A DNA stretch of 64,000 nucleotides from Dechloromonas sp. ZY10 (lineage in GTDB: Bacteria; Pseudomonadota; Gammaproteobacteria; Burkholderiales; Rhodocyclaceae): assembly GCF_041378895.1 (NCBI RefSeq), contig NZ_CP144212.1:3333501-3397500 (forward strand). The letters are read 5' to 3'. How positions within the stretch are numbered: position 1 is the first letter of the stretch; the number at the start of each line of letters is the position of its first letter. Below are positions 8,143-19,560 of the stretch, piece by piece. The position numbers were made by a program, and so were the translations under genes. The notes beneath the pieces were generated by a model. That model searched no databases and was not told where the DNA came from. It was given only the letters and a program-made list of their open reading frames with translations.

Positions 8143-8415
8143 GTTTGTCTCTCCTCCATGCCGCGACCAGCCGGCCGCTTTCTCATGGCTGCATTAGAAC
8201 TTTTACTAAGATATTAATAAATGCACATTTGCGGAAATGACTTGTACTTTTCGTAACCCCGGCCAACCATCAACTCTCTGTCGTGTGATGTCCGGTTAAC
8301 ACTTCTTTCCATGAAACTCTTTGCTCTTTTTGCAATTTTTGAATCACACTAGGCACTACCTACCGCCCACGGCGTCCTTGGAAAATCCCACAACCAGCGG
8401 ACGCACGGAGTTGCC
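8143..8415. other. Divergent intergenic region, dmp operon versus hybrid kinase
   Basis: A 273-bp, comparatively AT-rich stretch between dmpK (leftward) and the hybrid kinase (rightward). It contains the candidate operator at 8203-8217 and T-rich DNA around 8305-8342. I looked for a sigma-54 -24/-12 element of the kind used by DmpR-controlled phenol operons and saw none on the minus strand. A CGGAG ribosome-binding site for the kinase lies near 8405-8410. Confidence 0.6.
8203..8217 (-). promoter_or_regulatory. Candidate HpaR-type operator upstream of dmpK
   Basis: The minus strand reads TTAATATCTTAGTAA, 13 of 15 identical to the strong site at dctP. It ends about 60 bp before the dmpK start in AT-rich DNA (TTATTAATAT) that could hold a -10 element. 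I found no good -35 at the right spacing, which would fit a promoter needing an activator such as the HpaA-like protein. Confidence 0.45.
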
Positions 8416-11400
8416 ATGAACAAACGCACGTTGACCGGTTCGCTGTTTGGCCGCCTGCTGCTCGGTGGCGGCACCTTGCAATTGCTGATTCTGGGCGCCT
8501 ACCTGCTGGTTGCCTCGCCAATCATGCGCAGCGGCTTCGCCGAGCAACTCCGTGCGAGTGCCGACCTGACAAGCGAAATCCTACATCTGGCAATCGTCCC
8601 CTACTCGGCGGAAAACCGCTACGAGACCCTGCAGGAGGTCTTTGGCGATCTGGTCACCCATTCACGGGAGGGACTCGAGTATCTGGCGATCACCTCTGCC
8701 GAAGGTCGCCTGCTGATCGCCGCCGGCACCCTGCCAAACCCGGGTGGAAAATTGCCACCACCATCTCCGGACATCGACAACGCATTGCGCGAGGGTTTCC
8801 TGCATGTCCGTCACGACATCCTGCTGGCCGACAATCAGGTCGGACATCTGCAATTTGGCTTGTCGACCGCACGTCTGGAGCAAACTCTGGCGCGCCTGCA
8901 AACAAGCCTCGGCTGGCTCGGCGCAGGCAGTTTCCTGCTCACCATACTGCTGGTTGGCTGGTTTGGCCGAGGAATTCGCCTGCGCTTCCAGCATTTCGTC
9001 GAGTTGGCCCGGCGTGTTGCCACAGGCGATTACTCGATCCGTCTGCCAGACCCCGGCAGCGACGAACTTGACGAACTCGCCGGCAATTTCAACCGGATGG
9101 CCGAAGCGATTTCGCTGCGGGAACGAAAATTCATCAATGTTTTCAATGCTGCGCCCATCCCGATGCTGCTCTGCCGTCGTCTGGCGCCCGCCGCGGAGTA
9201 CCTGATTGTTGACGGCAATGACATCGCCTTGGCCAGTTTTGGCATCGGGCGCCCCGAAATCGCCGGTAAGCGAGTCAGCCAGTTGGCACCCGGCATCCAG
9301 CCGGAAGCCTTGCACCAAATGCGACAGGACCTGGATCAGGATGGTCAGTTCGGCCCCTGCGAAATCAGCCAACTTCTTCCTGGCAGAAATCAATCCAGCA
9401 ATCTGCTGTTGTTCGGCAAGCGCTTCTCGGCAGGAAACGAAGACCTGCTGGTGGTCTGCATGCTCGAAATCAGCGATCTGCGGCAAGCTCAGGTGCAATT
9501 GCGGGAGATGAACGACTCGCTGGAACAACGCGTGATTCTCCGCACCGAAGAGTTACGCCAGCGCAACCACGAACTCGACTCGGCGCTCGCAGCCCTCGAC
9601 GAAGCCCGACAAAGGGCAGAGGAAGCCAATCGGGCGAAATCCGCTTTCCTGGCCACCATGAGCCACGAAATCCGGACCCCGATGAACGCGATCATCGGCA
9701 TGTCTCACCTGGCCCTGCAATCGGGTCTCGATACCCGGCAGCGCAACTACATCGAGAAGGTACACCGCTCAGCCAATGCACTGCTAGACATCCTGAACGA
9801 AATCCTCGATTTCTCGAAAATCGAAGCCGGGCAATTGAATATCGAAAAAATCGACTTCGATCTGGAAACCGTGCTCGAGAACCTGGCCAGCCTGCTCGCC
9901 CTGCGAGCCGGAGAGAAGGGGCTTGAACTGATTTTCGACCTGCCGGCAGAAACTCCCCGGATGCTGCAAGGGGATCCATTGCGCCTGGGGCAGGTGCTGA
10001 CCAACCTGCTTGGCAATGCGATCAAATTCACCGAACAGGGGCAGATCGTGGTTGCCGCCCACCCGATCCAACAAGATGCCAAACAATGCACCATCCGCTT
10101 CTCGGTCAGCGATACCGGCATTGGCATTTCCCCGGAACAGCAAGACAAGCTGTTCAGCCCTTTTGTCCAGGCCGATGGCTCGACCTCACGCCGCTACGGC
10201 GGCAGCGGCCTTGGCCTGGCGATCTGCCGCAGGCTGGTTGAACTGATGGGCGGCAACATTGGTTTGGAAAGCGCCCCCGGATTAGGCAGCACCTTTCACT
10301 TCAGCCTCAGCTACCCACTCAGCGAACGCAGCATCCAACGCCCCTGTCGAGACCCGGAGGGCCTGCGCAATCTGCGTGCCCTGATCGTCGATGACAACGA
10401 CCAAGCCCGCGAAATCATGGCGCAAATGTTGCGTGGCTTCGGTCTGCACTGTACCCAGGCCAGTTCTGGAGAGGAGGCAATCCAACGCCTGCACGAGAGC
10501 AATGGCGACTCCACCTTCGATCTCTTGCTCTGCGACTGGAAGATGCCCGGCATGGATGGCATCGATCTGTTGCAGCACTGCCAGACGCAAGGACATCCCA
10601 TGCCGGCGAGCATCATCATGGTCAGCGCTTATGACACTGAAGCACTGGCCGGTGAATTGACTCGCGCCGGGGAAAAGCCGAATGCCATTCTCGGCAAACC
10701 GGTATCCCCTTCACTGCTGTTCGACGCCATCAGCCAATCGATTCGCCCTGCCCACAGGGATGCATCCTTAACTCCTGCACCGGCACAGAATGAAGGTTAT
10801 CGCGACCTGCGAGGCTTGCAGGTCGTGCTGGTCGACGACAATCCGCTCAATCTGGAACTTGGTGAAGAGTTACTACGTCTGGTCGGAGTCAAAACCCGGA
10901 CCGCCAGTAGCGGCGAGGAAGCCATTGCGGCAATCAGCGCGCAGGCGCCCGACATCGTGCTGATGGATGTGCAAATGCCCGGACTCAGCGGACTCGAAGC
11001 CACGCGCATCATCCGCCGGCAGTTTCCGGCAGGCACACTGCCGATCCTGGCCATGACAGCGGGAGCGCTCGATAGCGACCGCGAGGAAACCCGACAGGCC
11101 GGAATGGACGAGCATCTGACCAAGCCGATTGATCCCGATGCCCTGTACCGCCTGCTGCGGCAGTTTGACCGGCGCCCGGAAAGCACTACCGGCCTGCGGC
11201 CAGCCTCTGCGCCACTACCGGCCCAGGAGGGCGTGGACAGCGGACAGCCCCTTGCCTCGCCTGAACTGGACCGGAACGAGGGTTTGCGCCTGTGCGGAGG
11301 CCGCGCCGAAATCTATCAAAGGATTTGCGACCGTTTCCGCCAATCCTTTGCCGACTTCCCGCTACGCTGGCAAGAGGCGGAGCAAGCTGGCGACATCCTG

Positions 11401-11862
11401 CAACTGCGCATGCTGGCACACAACTTGAAAGGCGTAGCCGGAGCACTTGGCGCCAAGACACTGAGTGCAGAAGCGATCGCACTTGAAACGCTGCTGCAGC
11501 AAGCGGAGCATTTGTCCGAAATCAGGCCAGCCGGTGAGCGGCTGTGCCGCCAGCTGATCGCCTTGGTCACGCAACTAAACAGCGAGGCAGCCAGTCACGG
11601 CATACCGGACACCGCGAACGCTCCTGCCCTGCCGCTGACCGAATCCGGGTTCCAGACATTGCATCAAGTCCGCCAGTTGCTGCTCTGCGGCGATACTGAA
11701 GCCCTTGAGGTATTGGAACAACTCAACATTGCCTCCCCCTTGCCACCAGCACTGAAAAAACTCCAGCAGGCCGTCGGAAACTATGATTTCCGGAATGCGC
11801 TGTCGCTACTCGACACCATTCTGGCCGCCCCTGCCACCAACGGAGACCAAGATGCTTCCTGA
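8416..11862 (+). CDS. Hybrid sensor histidine kinase with two receiver domains and an HPt domain
   Basis: A membrane-bound 1148-residue tripartite kinase. Order: TM helix at about 14-34, periplasmic region, TM helix at about 165-185, HAMP domain (about 187-240), a PAS-like region, a coiled coil, the dimerisation domain with His417 ([15 protein letters not shown]), the ATPase domain ([19 protein letters not shown]), receiver 1 (Asp707 in CDWKMPG), receiver 2 (Asp851 in MDVQMPG) and HPt with His1002 ([12 protein letters not shown]). This is BarA/EvgS-like phosphorelay architecture. It overlaps the next gene by 11 bp, so the HD-GYP regulator is the likely partner. The signal is unknown; the convergent PstS-like and porin genes may belong to the same sensory unit. 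Confidence 0.93.
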   Translation: MNKRTLTGSLFGRLLLGGGTLQLLILGAYLLVASPIMRSGFAEQLRASADLTSEILHLAIVPYSAENRYETLQEVFGDLVTHSREGLEYLAITSAEGRLLIAAGTLPNPGGKLPPPSPDIDNALREGFLHVRHDILLADNQVGHLQFGLSTARLEQTLARLQTSLGWLGAGSFLLTILLVGWFGRGIRLRFQHFVELARRVATGDYSIRLPDPGSDELDELAGNFNRMAEAISLRERKFINVFNAAPIPMLLCRRLAPAAEYLIVDGNDIALASFGIGRPEIAGKRVSQLAPGIQPEALHQMRQDLDQDGQFGPCEISQLLPGRNQSSNLLLFGKRFSAGNEDLLVVCMLEISDLRQAQVQLREMNDSLEQRVILRTEELRQRNHELDSALAALDEARQRAEEANRAKSAFLATMSHEIRTPMNAIIGMSHLALQSGLDTRQRNYIEKVHRSANALLDILNEILDFSKIEAGQLNIEKIDFDLETVLENLASLLALRAGEKGLELIFDLPAETPRMLQGDPLRLGQVLTNLLGNAIKFTEQGQIVVAAHPIQQDAKQCTIRFSVSDTGIGISPEQQDKLFSPFVQADGSTSRRYGGSGLGLAICRRLVELMGGNIGLESAPGLGSTFHFSLSYPLSERSIQRPCRDPEGLRNLRALIVDDNDQAREIMAQMLRGFGLHCTQASSGEEAIQRLHESNGDSTFDLLLCDWKMPGMDGIDLLQHCQTQGHPMPASIIMVSAYDTEALAGELTRAGEKPNAILGKPVSPSLLFDAISQSIRPAHRDASLTPAPAQNEGYRDLRGLQVVLVDDNPLNLELGEELLRLVGVKTRTASSGEEAIAAISAQAPDIVLMDVQMPGLSGLEATRIIRRQFPAGTLPILAMTAGALDSDREETRQAGMDEHLTKPIDPDALYRLLRQFDRRPESTTGLRPASAPLPAQEGVDSGQPLASPELDRNEGLRLCGGRAEIYQRICDRFRQSFADFPLRWQEAEQAGDILQLRMLAHNLKGVAGALGAKTLSAEAIALETLLQQAEHLSEIRPAGERLCRQLIALVTQLNSEAASHGIPDTANAPALPLTESGFQTLHQVRQLLLCGDTEALEVLEQLNIASPLPPALKKLQQAVGNYDFRNALSLLDTILAAPATNGDQDAS

Positions 11863-12913
11863 TACCCCTGCCGCAAGCAGCAAACGCCATTCGCTGCTGA
11901 TCGTCGATGACATGCCCGACAACATCGAGGTATTACGCGGCATTCTGCGTAGCGACTACCGGATTTATGCCGCCACCTCCGGAGAAGGAGCGCTGGCATT
12001 ACTGGCCCAAGGCGTACGCCCCGACCTGATCCTGCTCGACGTGATGATGCCGGGCATGGATGGCAACACCCTCTGCCGACATCTCAAGCAGGATCCTCGT
12101 ACCGCAGACATCCCGGTCATCTTCGTCACGGCGCGCGGCGAAGAGCAGCACGAGGAACATGGCTTTGAACTCGGTGCAGTCGACTACATCCCCAAGCCGG
12201 TCAAGCCCAGGGTAGTCCAGGCCCGGGTCAAAACCCATCTGGCGCTGGCTGACCAGCAACACCTGCTGGAAGCCATGGTCAGCCGCCGAACCGAACAGCT
12301 TTATGCAACCCGTCTCAAAGTGATCAGGACCCTCGGGCAGGCTGCCGAATTCAAGGACAACGAAACCGGCTTGCATATCATCAGAATGAGCCACTACTGT
12401 CGCGAACTCGCCCTGGCCCTTGGCCAGCCTGACACCTGGGCCGACCTCCTCTACAACGCAGCTCCGATGCACGACATCGGCAAGATCGGAATCCCGGACG
12501 CAATCCTGCTCAAGCCAGGAAGGCTGGATGCGGAAGAAATGACGGTAATGCGCACGCATGCTGAAATCGGCGCCCGTATCATCGGCGACGCGGAGGGTAG
12601 TGAATTGTTCCAACTGGCCGCAAGCGTTGCCTTGACCCATCATGAAAAATGGGATGGTAGCGGCTATCCACAAGGACTTGCCGGCACAAGCATCCCGCTG
12701 GCTGGCAGAATTGCCGCTGTTGCCGATGTCTTTGACGCACTGACCTCGACCCGCCCTTATAAAAAAGCCTGGCCATTTTCGGAAGCTCTGACGCTACTGC
12801 AAAATGAACGTGGCCGTCATTTCGACCCGGAGATTGTCGCCTGCTTCGAGCGAATTCTGCCTACCGTCCGGGCCATCCATGACCAATATGCCGACGCAAC
12901 CTTGTCCGGCTGA
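11852..12913 (+). CDS. Response regulator with HD-GYP output (probable c-di-GMP phosphodiesterase)
   Basis: A 353-residue protein: receiver domain at about 10-130 with Asp63 in [11 protein letters not shown], a short helical linker, then an HD-GYP domain with [10 protein letters not shown] and [11 protein letters not shown]. Active HD-GYP proteins hydrolyse c-di-GMP, and all core motifs are present. The start is the ATG inside the end of the hybrid kinase gene, preceded by CGGAG; an earlier in-frame start would lengthen the N-terminus with sequence unlike receivers. It probably takes phosphate from the HPt domain and lowers c-di-GMP, linking the unknown signal to motility or biofilm. Confidence 0.93.
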   Translation: MLPDTPAASSKRHSLLIVDDMPDNIEVLRGILRSDYRIYAATSGEGALALLAQGVRPDLILLDVMMPGMDGNTLCRHLKQDPRTADIPVIFVTARGEEQHEEHGFELGAVDYIPKPVKPRVVQARVKTHLALADQQHLLEAMVSRRTEQLYATRLKVIRTLGQAAEFKDNETGLHIIRMSHYCRELALALGQPDTWADLLYNAAPMHDIGKIGIPDAILLKPGRLDAEEMTVMRTHAEIGARIIGDAEGSELFQLAASVALTHHEKWDGSGYPQGLAGTSIPLAGRIAAVADVFDALTSTRPYKKAWPFSEALTLLQNERGRHFDPEIVACFERILPTVRAIHDQYADATLSG

Positions 12914-12947
12914 CTTGCTGCTGCCTGGCTAGGGCAGAACCAGCAAG
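12914..12947. terminator. Hairpin between convergent genes, possible bidirectional terminator
   Basis: CTTGCTG and CAGCAAG flank an inner CTGCC/GGCAG pair in the 15-bp gap and the first bases beyond it. The hairpin is strong but lacks a clear T-run on either side, so termination is tentative. Confidence 0.35.
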
Positions 12948-13357
12948 GTACGCGTTCCCGGCGGCAGCTTCTGGTCGCTGCGCAGATAGGCGACCAGATC
13001 TGGGCGCAAAGCCAGTTCCCGGCCAAGCTCCTCGGGCGACAGGCTGCGCGGCGGCTTGCCCTGACCGGTAAAGACCATGCGCGACCAATAGGCGCGCATC
13101 TGGTTGCGGCTGCGGCCCAGCAAAATCTGGTAGAACAGCTCGCGCAACTCGCTGTCCTCACTATCAACTGGCATCACACCCTGAATTGCCCCACGCCCTG
13201 CGCTCATGCCGAGAAATAGCGAGGCAGCCTCATCTCTCGCCAGCGTCCTGAGAGCAGCCCGGTCACTGGCAATCAGGATGACGCCGTTTCCCTCCCCGGC
13301 CAGCGCCACCGGGTTGGCCCAGCAGACAACGAACAGGAAGAGGACAATTGCACGCAT
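12929..13357 (-). CDS. Small PstS-like periplasmic protein
   Basis: A 142-residue protein with an N-terminal signal peptide of about 20 residues (ending ALAG). It resembles the short phosphate-ABC-type substrate-binding homologues often found near porins and sensor kinases. It is only about half the size of a real PstS, so transport of phosphate is unlikely; ligand sensing or an accessory role is more plausible. Segments such as SLFLGM and FYQILLGRSRNQMRAYWSRMVF are typical. The start abuts the stop of the porin gene with no gap, so the two are cotranscribed. Confidence 0.7.
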   Translation of the reverse strand: MRAIVLFLFVVCWANPVALAGEGNGVILIASDRAALRTLARDEAASLFLGMSAGRGAIQGVMPVDSEDSELRELFYQILLGRSRNQMRAYWSRMVFTGQGKPPRSLSPEELGRELALRPDLVAYLRSDQKLPPGTRTLLVLP

Positions 13358-14560
13358 TCAGAAAGCCCAGTCCATAACCAGCGAAAAAACTTCGAACCGA
13401 GAACGTCCCGCCGGCAAAGGACTGGCCTGCAGACCATAGGTTTCCGGCCGGACACTGTCCCATTGAGCCTTGAGCGCCATGCCAGCGGCAAAATCCCAAC
13501 GCACCCCCAGCGACCAGCTCTGCTGGTTTGAGTCACGCCTGGCCAATAGCGCGTTCGCAGCCTGAGCTGCCGGCCCATGGAGGCGGTTCTCCTGCAACGG
13601 ACTGCTGGTCCGGTTGCGGGCATACGTCACATAGGGCGTCCAATTGCCCCAGGTATGTCCGAGGGTCAGATACCCCCCGACTCGATCGCGCAGTGAAATC
13701 CGCTGCAGTTGCGTGGCACCGATTTCCGACATCAGTAGCCAGCCAGCGCGCTCATAGCGCATCCCCAGCCCCCCGTACCACAGGCCATTGACCGTACCCA
13801 CGAGATATTCCCGCGCCACCTCGGGATTTTCCATGGCAATCAACTGCCCAACCCGATCGATTGCCGGCATCTGCAACTGGGCATCGGCATAGACTGCCGC
13901 TGCCTGCAGGGTCAGATGCGGATTCGCCAGCGTCAGAGCCAGGCCGAAATTGCGACGATTGGTATTTTCGTAAGTTGGCCGCTGCAACGACGCCCTCGCC
14001 GCATGCGCGGTCAGCGTCGCCATGTAGGATCCTGCGGGCTGGCGGTAACGGACCTGCACCCCTTCGAGCGGAGTCATTTCCCCGACCAAGGTATAGAGTT
14101 CGGCTGGCGGCCTGACCCAGGGATGGGCATAACCGATGTCGAAACTATCAGTTGTCAGAAACAGCACCTGGCGAATGCGTCCAAGCCGTGCCTCGAATTG
14201 CGGTGATGGCTGCCAAGCGAGATAGGCAACCGGAAATTCGCCCTGTACTTCGTTGAGACCATTACGATGCAACAGCCACTGGCTGGTGAAAGCCCAATGG
14301 TCTGCCACCTTCCAGGACGCCTGCAAACCGACCCGGTTATCCAGTCGATCTGTCCAGTTCCTGCCAGCCGCTTGTACCTCGGCATCATTGGGGCGATAAG
14401 CGACCCCGGCAGCCAGCGTGCGCGCTATCCCCAACGTGCCATGCAGATTGAGCGTCAGCGGTTCCGGCTCTCCTGCCCACAGCAGCAGCGGCAGCATCAA
14501 TCCGGGCAGCGAGCGCAGACAGGCGAGGGCAAAGCACGTCAAATATCGGTCAAACTGCAT
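13358..14560 (-). CDS. Outer-membrane porin-like beta-barrel protein
   Basis: A 400-residue protein with a hydrophobic signal peptide (about 30 residues), alternating amphipathic strands rich in aromatic residues, and a C-terminal phenylalanine (VMDWAF), as expected for insertion by the Bam complex. A GGGGAG ribosome-binding site precedes the ATG. It is followed without a gap by the PstS-like gene and faces the hybrid kinase/HD-GYP pair. Substrate and exact family are not clear; it is not a classical trimeric general porin by sequence. Confidence 0.75.
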   Translation of the reverse strand: MQFDRYLTCFALACLRSLPGLMLPLLLWAGEPEPLTLNLHGTLGIARTLAAGVAYRPNDAEVQAAGRNWTDRLDNRVGLQASWKVADHWAFTSQWLLHRNGLNEVQGEFPVAYLAWQPSPQFEARLGRIRQVLFLTTDSFDIGYAHPWVRPPAELYTLVGEMTPLEGVQVRYRQPAGSYMATLTAHAARASLQRPTYENTNRRNFGLALTLANPHLTLQAAAVYADAQLQMPAIDRVGQLIAMENPEVAREYLVGTVNGLWYGGLGMRYERAGWLLMSEIGATQLQRISLRDRVGGYLTLGHTWGNWTPYVTYARNRTSSPLQENRLHGPAAQAANALLARRDSNQQSWSLGVRWDFAAGMALKAQWDSVRPETYGLQASPLPAGRSRFEVFSLVMDWAF

Positions 14561-14627
14561 TGATCTCCCCGGAAAAAACCTTCAATCCATCCCCCAGCCC
14601 AGTCATCTTAGCGCAAATCAGTGGCGA

Positions 14628-15542
14628 CTAACGCCCTCCCTCCTGACGGTACTGGCTGGGCGGCAGGCCGGTCCGCCGAGTGAAAAAGCGGGAAAAATAG
14701 GCCGGATCGGCAAAGCCAAGCTGGTAGCCAATCTCGCTGACCGGAACGGCGGAAAAGCGAAGCATCCGGCAAGCCTCCTGCAAGACCCGCTCGTGCACCA
14801 CCTCCTTCGACGGTCGCCCGGCGACCCGGCGACAGATGTCGTTGAGCCGGGCTTCGGTCACCGCCAGTTCGCCGGCGTAGGCGGACAGCGTCCAGTGATC
14901 GCGGAAATGCGCCTCAACCAGATCGCAAAACTGCATGAAGACGCGCAAATCCTCGCTCCGCTCGGGGCGTAGCCCCTGTAGCGGCTGCCCTGCCAGCAAC
15001 AAGCGGCCAAGATGGATGAAAGCGCACTCACCCAAGGCCAGCAACAGTGCCGAGCGGCCCGGTGCGCTGCGCTCGACTTCGGCTTGCAGCAGGCTCAGCG
15101 CCTGGATCAGCGCCCGGTAATCAGGTTGGCACTCGGCTGGTAGCGCCGCAATTTCGAAGAAGCCACCGCTGCGCAGCAGACTGTCCGGCCACTGCCCCGG
15201 CATCGCCCTGAACCAGTTGCGCACAACCTCCTGGCGTACGGTCAGGACATGACCATCGGTATCTTCTTCCGAATAAAACGCATGCGCCACCGTGGGCGGG
15301 GTAAAGATCAACAAAGGCGCCTGGCCCCGATAGACCTGTCCGTCGAGGTCGAGGTTGATCGCACCGCGTTCGAGCACGTGCAGTTGGAAGAAGCAGTAAT
15401 GCCGATGGACCGGCGTGTTGCGACCGAAAAAGTCGGCCAACCGGGCAAAGGTTTCGTAGTGAATCTCGCATTCTGGGTCCCGCCGGTCGTAAACCCGGCC
15501 GATGTGGATATCGGGAATTGCCTGCGTGTTTTGATGCGTCAT
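14628..15542 (-). CDS. hpaA: AraC-family activator, HpaA-like
   Basis: A 304-residue regulator: N-terminal cupin-like sensing domain (HIGRVYDRRDPECEIHYE, FFGRNTPVHRHYCFFQLHV) and a C-terminal double helix-turn-helix (IGYQLGFADPAYFSRFF, RRTGLPPSQYR). The N-terminal motifs match HpaA, which in enterobacteria activates the 4-hydroxyphenylacetate hydroxylase operon hpaBC in response to hydroxyphenylacetates. I chose ATG 15542 (MTHQNT); an upstream TTG at 15572 would add ten residues. It diverges from hpaR. No HpaBC is visible here, so its natural target may be the dmp operon. Confidence 0.82.
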   Translation of the reverse strand: MTHQNTQAIPDIHIGRVYDRRDPECEIHYETFARLADFFGRNTPVHRHYCFFQLHVLERGAINLDLDGQVYRGQAPLLIFTPPTVAHAFYSEEDTDGHVLTVRQEVVRNWFRAMPGQWPDSLLRSGGFFEIAALPAECQPDYRALIQALSLLQAEVERSAPGRSALLLALGECAFIHLGRLLLAGQPLQGLRPERSEDLRVFMQFCDLVEAHFRDHWTLSAYAGELAVTEARLNDICRRVAGRPSKEVVHERVLQEACRMLRFSAVPVSEIGYQLGFADPAYFSRFFTRRTGLPPSQYRQEGGR

Positions 15543-15611
15543 GGCTAAAGGGGGACGACGAGGATTAAGCAAGCTTAGCGCAAGCCGGCAACGCTTAAGC
15601 CTTTTGGCTCA

Positions 15612-15640
15612 TTAACATGTTAGCTTTCGCCGGCTATGAT
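15612..15640 (+). promoter_or_regulatory. Promoter of hpaR with overlapping candidate operator
   Basis: TTAACA (15612-15617) and TATGAT (15635-15640) are spaced by exactly 17 bp. The operator-like TTAACATGTTAGCTT (15612-15626) overlaps the -35 and holds a perfect 10-bp palindrome TAACATGTTA. The arrangement is what an autoregulated MarR gene would have. Confidence 0.6.
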
Positions 15641-15704
15641 GTCTCCCGCAACGATGCACCCTGGTTTTGTCCTCCCGTTCTGATCGCACTGCCGTCCCGT
15701 CACC

Positions 15705-16187
15705 ATGTCCCGCAAACTCGCCTACCGCAATCTGCCCCAACTTTTCCTCCGTGCCCGCGAAGAACTGCTTTGCCACTTCCGCCCGATCATCAGCCACTTC
15801 GGTCTGACCGAACAGCAATGGCGCATCCTGCGCGCCCTGAGCGAGCACGAACAACTGGAACCCCGCGAGATTTGCGAAATCTGCCACATCCTCAGTCCCA
15901 GCCTGGCCGGTGTGCTGGCACGGATGGAGGAAATGGGGCTGGTCACCCGCACCCGGATGGCCGAAGATCAACGCCGCGTCAGCGTCCGCCTGACCGAAAA
16001 GAGCGAGGCTCTGGTCGCCGAACTGGGGCCGCTGATCGAAGCCCAGTACCGGATCATCGAGGAGGCCTTCGGGCCGGAACTGATCGGCGAGCTGTACAAG
16101 ATCATGGACCGGGTGATCACGGTCGGCGCCAGCCCGATCAAGCGCGTCGAACTACCCCCCAAGCGCGACTGGATCGGCGGCAAGTAG
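15705..16187 (+). CDS. hpaR: MarR-family repressor, HpaR-like
   Basis: A 160-residue winged-helix protein whose LTEQQWRILRALSEHEQLEPREIC and LSPSLAGVLARMEEMGLV match HpaR, the repressor of the homoprotocatechuate meta-cleavage operon that is released by the aromatic substrate. The wing segment (DQRRVSVRLTEK) is intact. It diverges from the HpaA-like gene with 162 bp between starts. The ribosome-binding site is weak. Candidate sites at hpaR, dctP and dmpK suggest it controls its own gene, the transporter-hpaG unit and possibly the hydroxylase. Confidence 0.85.
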   Translation: MSRKLAYRNLPQLFLRAREELLCHFRPIISHFGLTEQQWRILRALSEHEQLEPREICEICHILSPSLAGVLARMEEMGLVTRTRMAEDQRRVSVRLTEKSEALVAELGPLIEAQYRIIEEAFGPELIGELYKIMDRVITVGASPIKRVELPPKRDWIGGK

Positions 16188-16324
16188 GCTGCCCGCGGCC
16201 CCTCCCGCCCAGCCCTTTCCTGCCTCGATTGTCCGGCATCTGACATTCGCCTGTCCTTGCCTGCGCTAAGCTGCCACATGGCACAATAAGCGCCCCAAAA
16301 ACAACGAGGACACAAGGAGACAAG

Positions 16325-18289
<1,965 letters not shown>

Positions 18290-18320
18290 CCCGGCCAATC
18301 AATCAGCCGGATCGGTAATA

Positions 18321-18350
18321 AAAACGGCAGGCGCGCAGCCTGCCGTTTTT
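18321..18350. terminator. Rho-independent terminator
   Basis: AAAACGGCAGGC and GCCTGCCGTTTT pair perfectly around GCGCA, with T-runs on both strands. It ends the acetoacetate-CoA ligase gene and, on the other strand, lies about 40 bp beyond the acyltransferase stop, so it can serve both convergent genes. Confidence 0.85.
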
Positions 18351-18390
18351 CATGTTCTTTTCGCACGCCTCGCCGGCAGTGAGGAAGCCC

Positions 18391-19500
18391 TCAACCGCGA
18401 TCCGGCAATACCCGGCGCAGCAGCCCAAAGCCGGAACGCAGCACCGACAACGGCAATTGCAGCAGCCAACGCAAGGCATCGACAATCCGCCGGCTTGCTT
18501 CCGGGGCCTCGACCCAACGGCAGAATACGGCTCCGGCGACAACGCTCACGGTCCACGCCGCAAACAAGGCAAAAACACCGACGACCATGCCCGCTTCGCT
18601 GAATTGCGCAAACAGCGCATTGGCCAGCAGCAATACCGGAAAATGGACCAGGAAGATGGAGTAGGAATTGACCCCGAGCCAGCCCAACCAGGGACGATCC
18701 AGCCACCGCTCAAGGCCACCGCTACGCCGTGCGATACCGAGCAACAGCGCCAGCACCAGGGAAACCACGATCCGGCCACGGAAATCGAGTAACAAGGCTG
18801 CCATCACCACGCAGCAGATCACGCCCAGCCAGGACAACATCCGCCGCCGGTCACCAGCCCACCAGGCCGCCGCCCCCAGCGCATAAGAGCCGAAGAAATA
18901 GAGCGCCCAGTTGTCGAGACTGGTCTGCCGGTTGAAATAAAACAGCGAGGCCAGACCGAGCAGCAGGACCAGCAAGGGTGCCAGCAAACGCCGCCGTCCG
19001 CTCCACAGCAGCAAAGCCATCAGCGCGAACAACTGGAAGTCGATCGCCACATACCAGACGCCGGCCGAGAGCGACTCGACACCGAGCACACCATGCAGCA
19101 ATACGGCATGTGCCAGCCATTGGCCAACCGTCGCCCGCGCCGGAATCATATCGTCGTCGAGCCAGCGGTCGGCCAGTGCGGCGCAAACCACGGCCAGCGA
19201 AACCGCAACCATGAACGGCACCACCAACCGGACATAGCGTTTATATAGCAAAGGCCAGGGCGCCCGGGACAATGCCTGCCCGTCCGGCGACAAACCCCGT
19301 GCCGCGAGAAACCCGGCAATCACCAGAAAGACCTGCACTGCCATCCGGCCGTATTCAAACAGCAGGCTCGACAACAGCGGCGCGGCCTCCTGCAAGGCTT
19401 GCGCGAGGGGGCCATAGCTGGCCAGATGATGGAGAAGAATGATCTGCGCTGCGAGGCCTTTCAGGCCATCAAGCAACGGCATGCGCTGTACGACTTTCAT
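18391..19500 (-). CDS. Acyltransferase 3 family membrane protein
   Basis: A 369-residue integral membrane protein with about ten hydrophobic segments. The N-terminus MPLLDGLKGLAAQIILLHH is typical of the OafA/NodX-type family, including the conserved histidine of the first helix, and the C-terminus ends in a short arginine-rich tail. Members transfer acetyl or other acyl groups onto surface polysaccharides or lipids. I used ATG 19500; a TTG twelve codons earlier is possible. The acceptor is unknown; the surface polysaccharide genes begin about 14 kb away. Confidence 0.85.
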   Translation of the reverse strand: MKVVQRMPLLDGLKGLAAQIILLHHLASYGPLAQALQEAAPLLSSLLFEYGRMAVQVFLVIAGFLAARGLSPDGQALSRAPWPLLYKRYVRLVVPFMVAVSLAVVCAALADRWLDDDMIPARATVGQWLAHAVLLHGVLGVESLSAGVWYVAIDFQLFALMALLLWSGRRRLLAPLLVLLLGLASLFYFNRQTSLDNWALYFFGSYALGAAAWWAGDRRRMLSWLGVICCVVMAALLLDFRGRIVVSLVLALLLGIARRSGGLERWLDRPWLGWLGVNSYSIFLVHFPVLLLANALFAQFSEAGMVVGVFALFAAWTVSVVAGAVFCRWVEAPEASRRIVDALRWLLQLPLSVLRSGFGLLRRVLPDRG

Positions 19501-19560
19501 TGTGCTTATTTTACGCCTGTTGCTGCGGCGCAGCAAAATTCACCTGAAAAGAATGGGGTT

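Noticed and set aside
8143..8415. Sigma-54 promoter for the phenol hydroxylase operon
   Set aside because: No GG-N10-GC element with flanking consensus was found on the minus strand, and no DmpR-type activator gene lies in the window.
12929..13357. Phosphate transporter binding protein PstS
   Set aside because: At 142 residues it is about half the needed length and no pstCAB or phoU genes are near.
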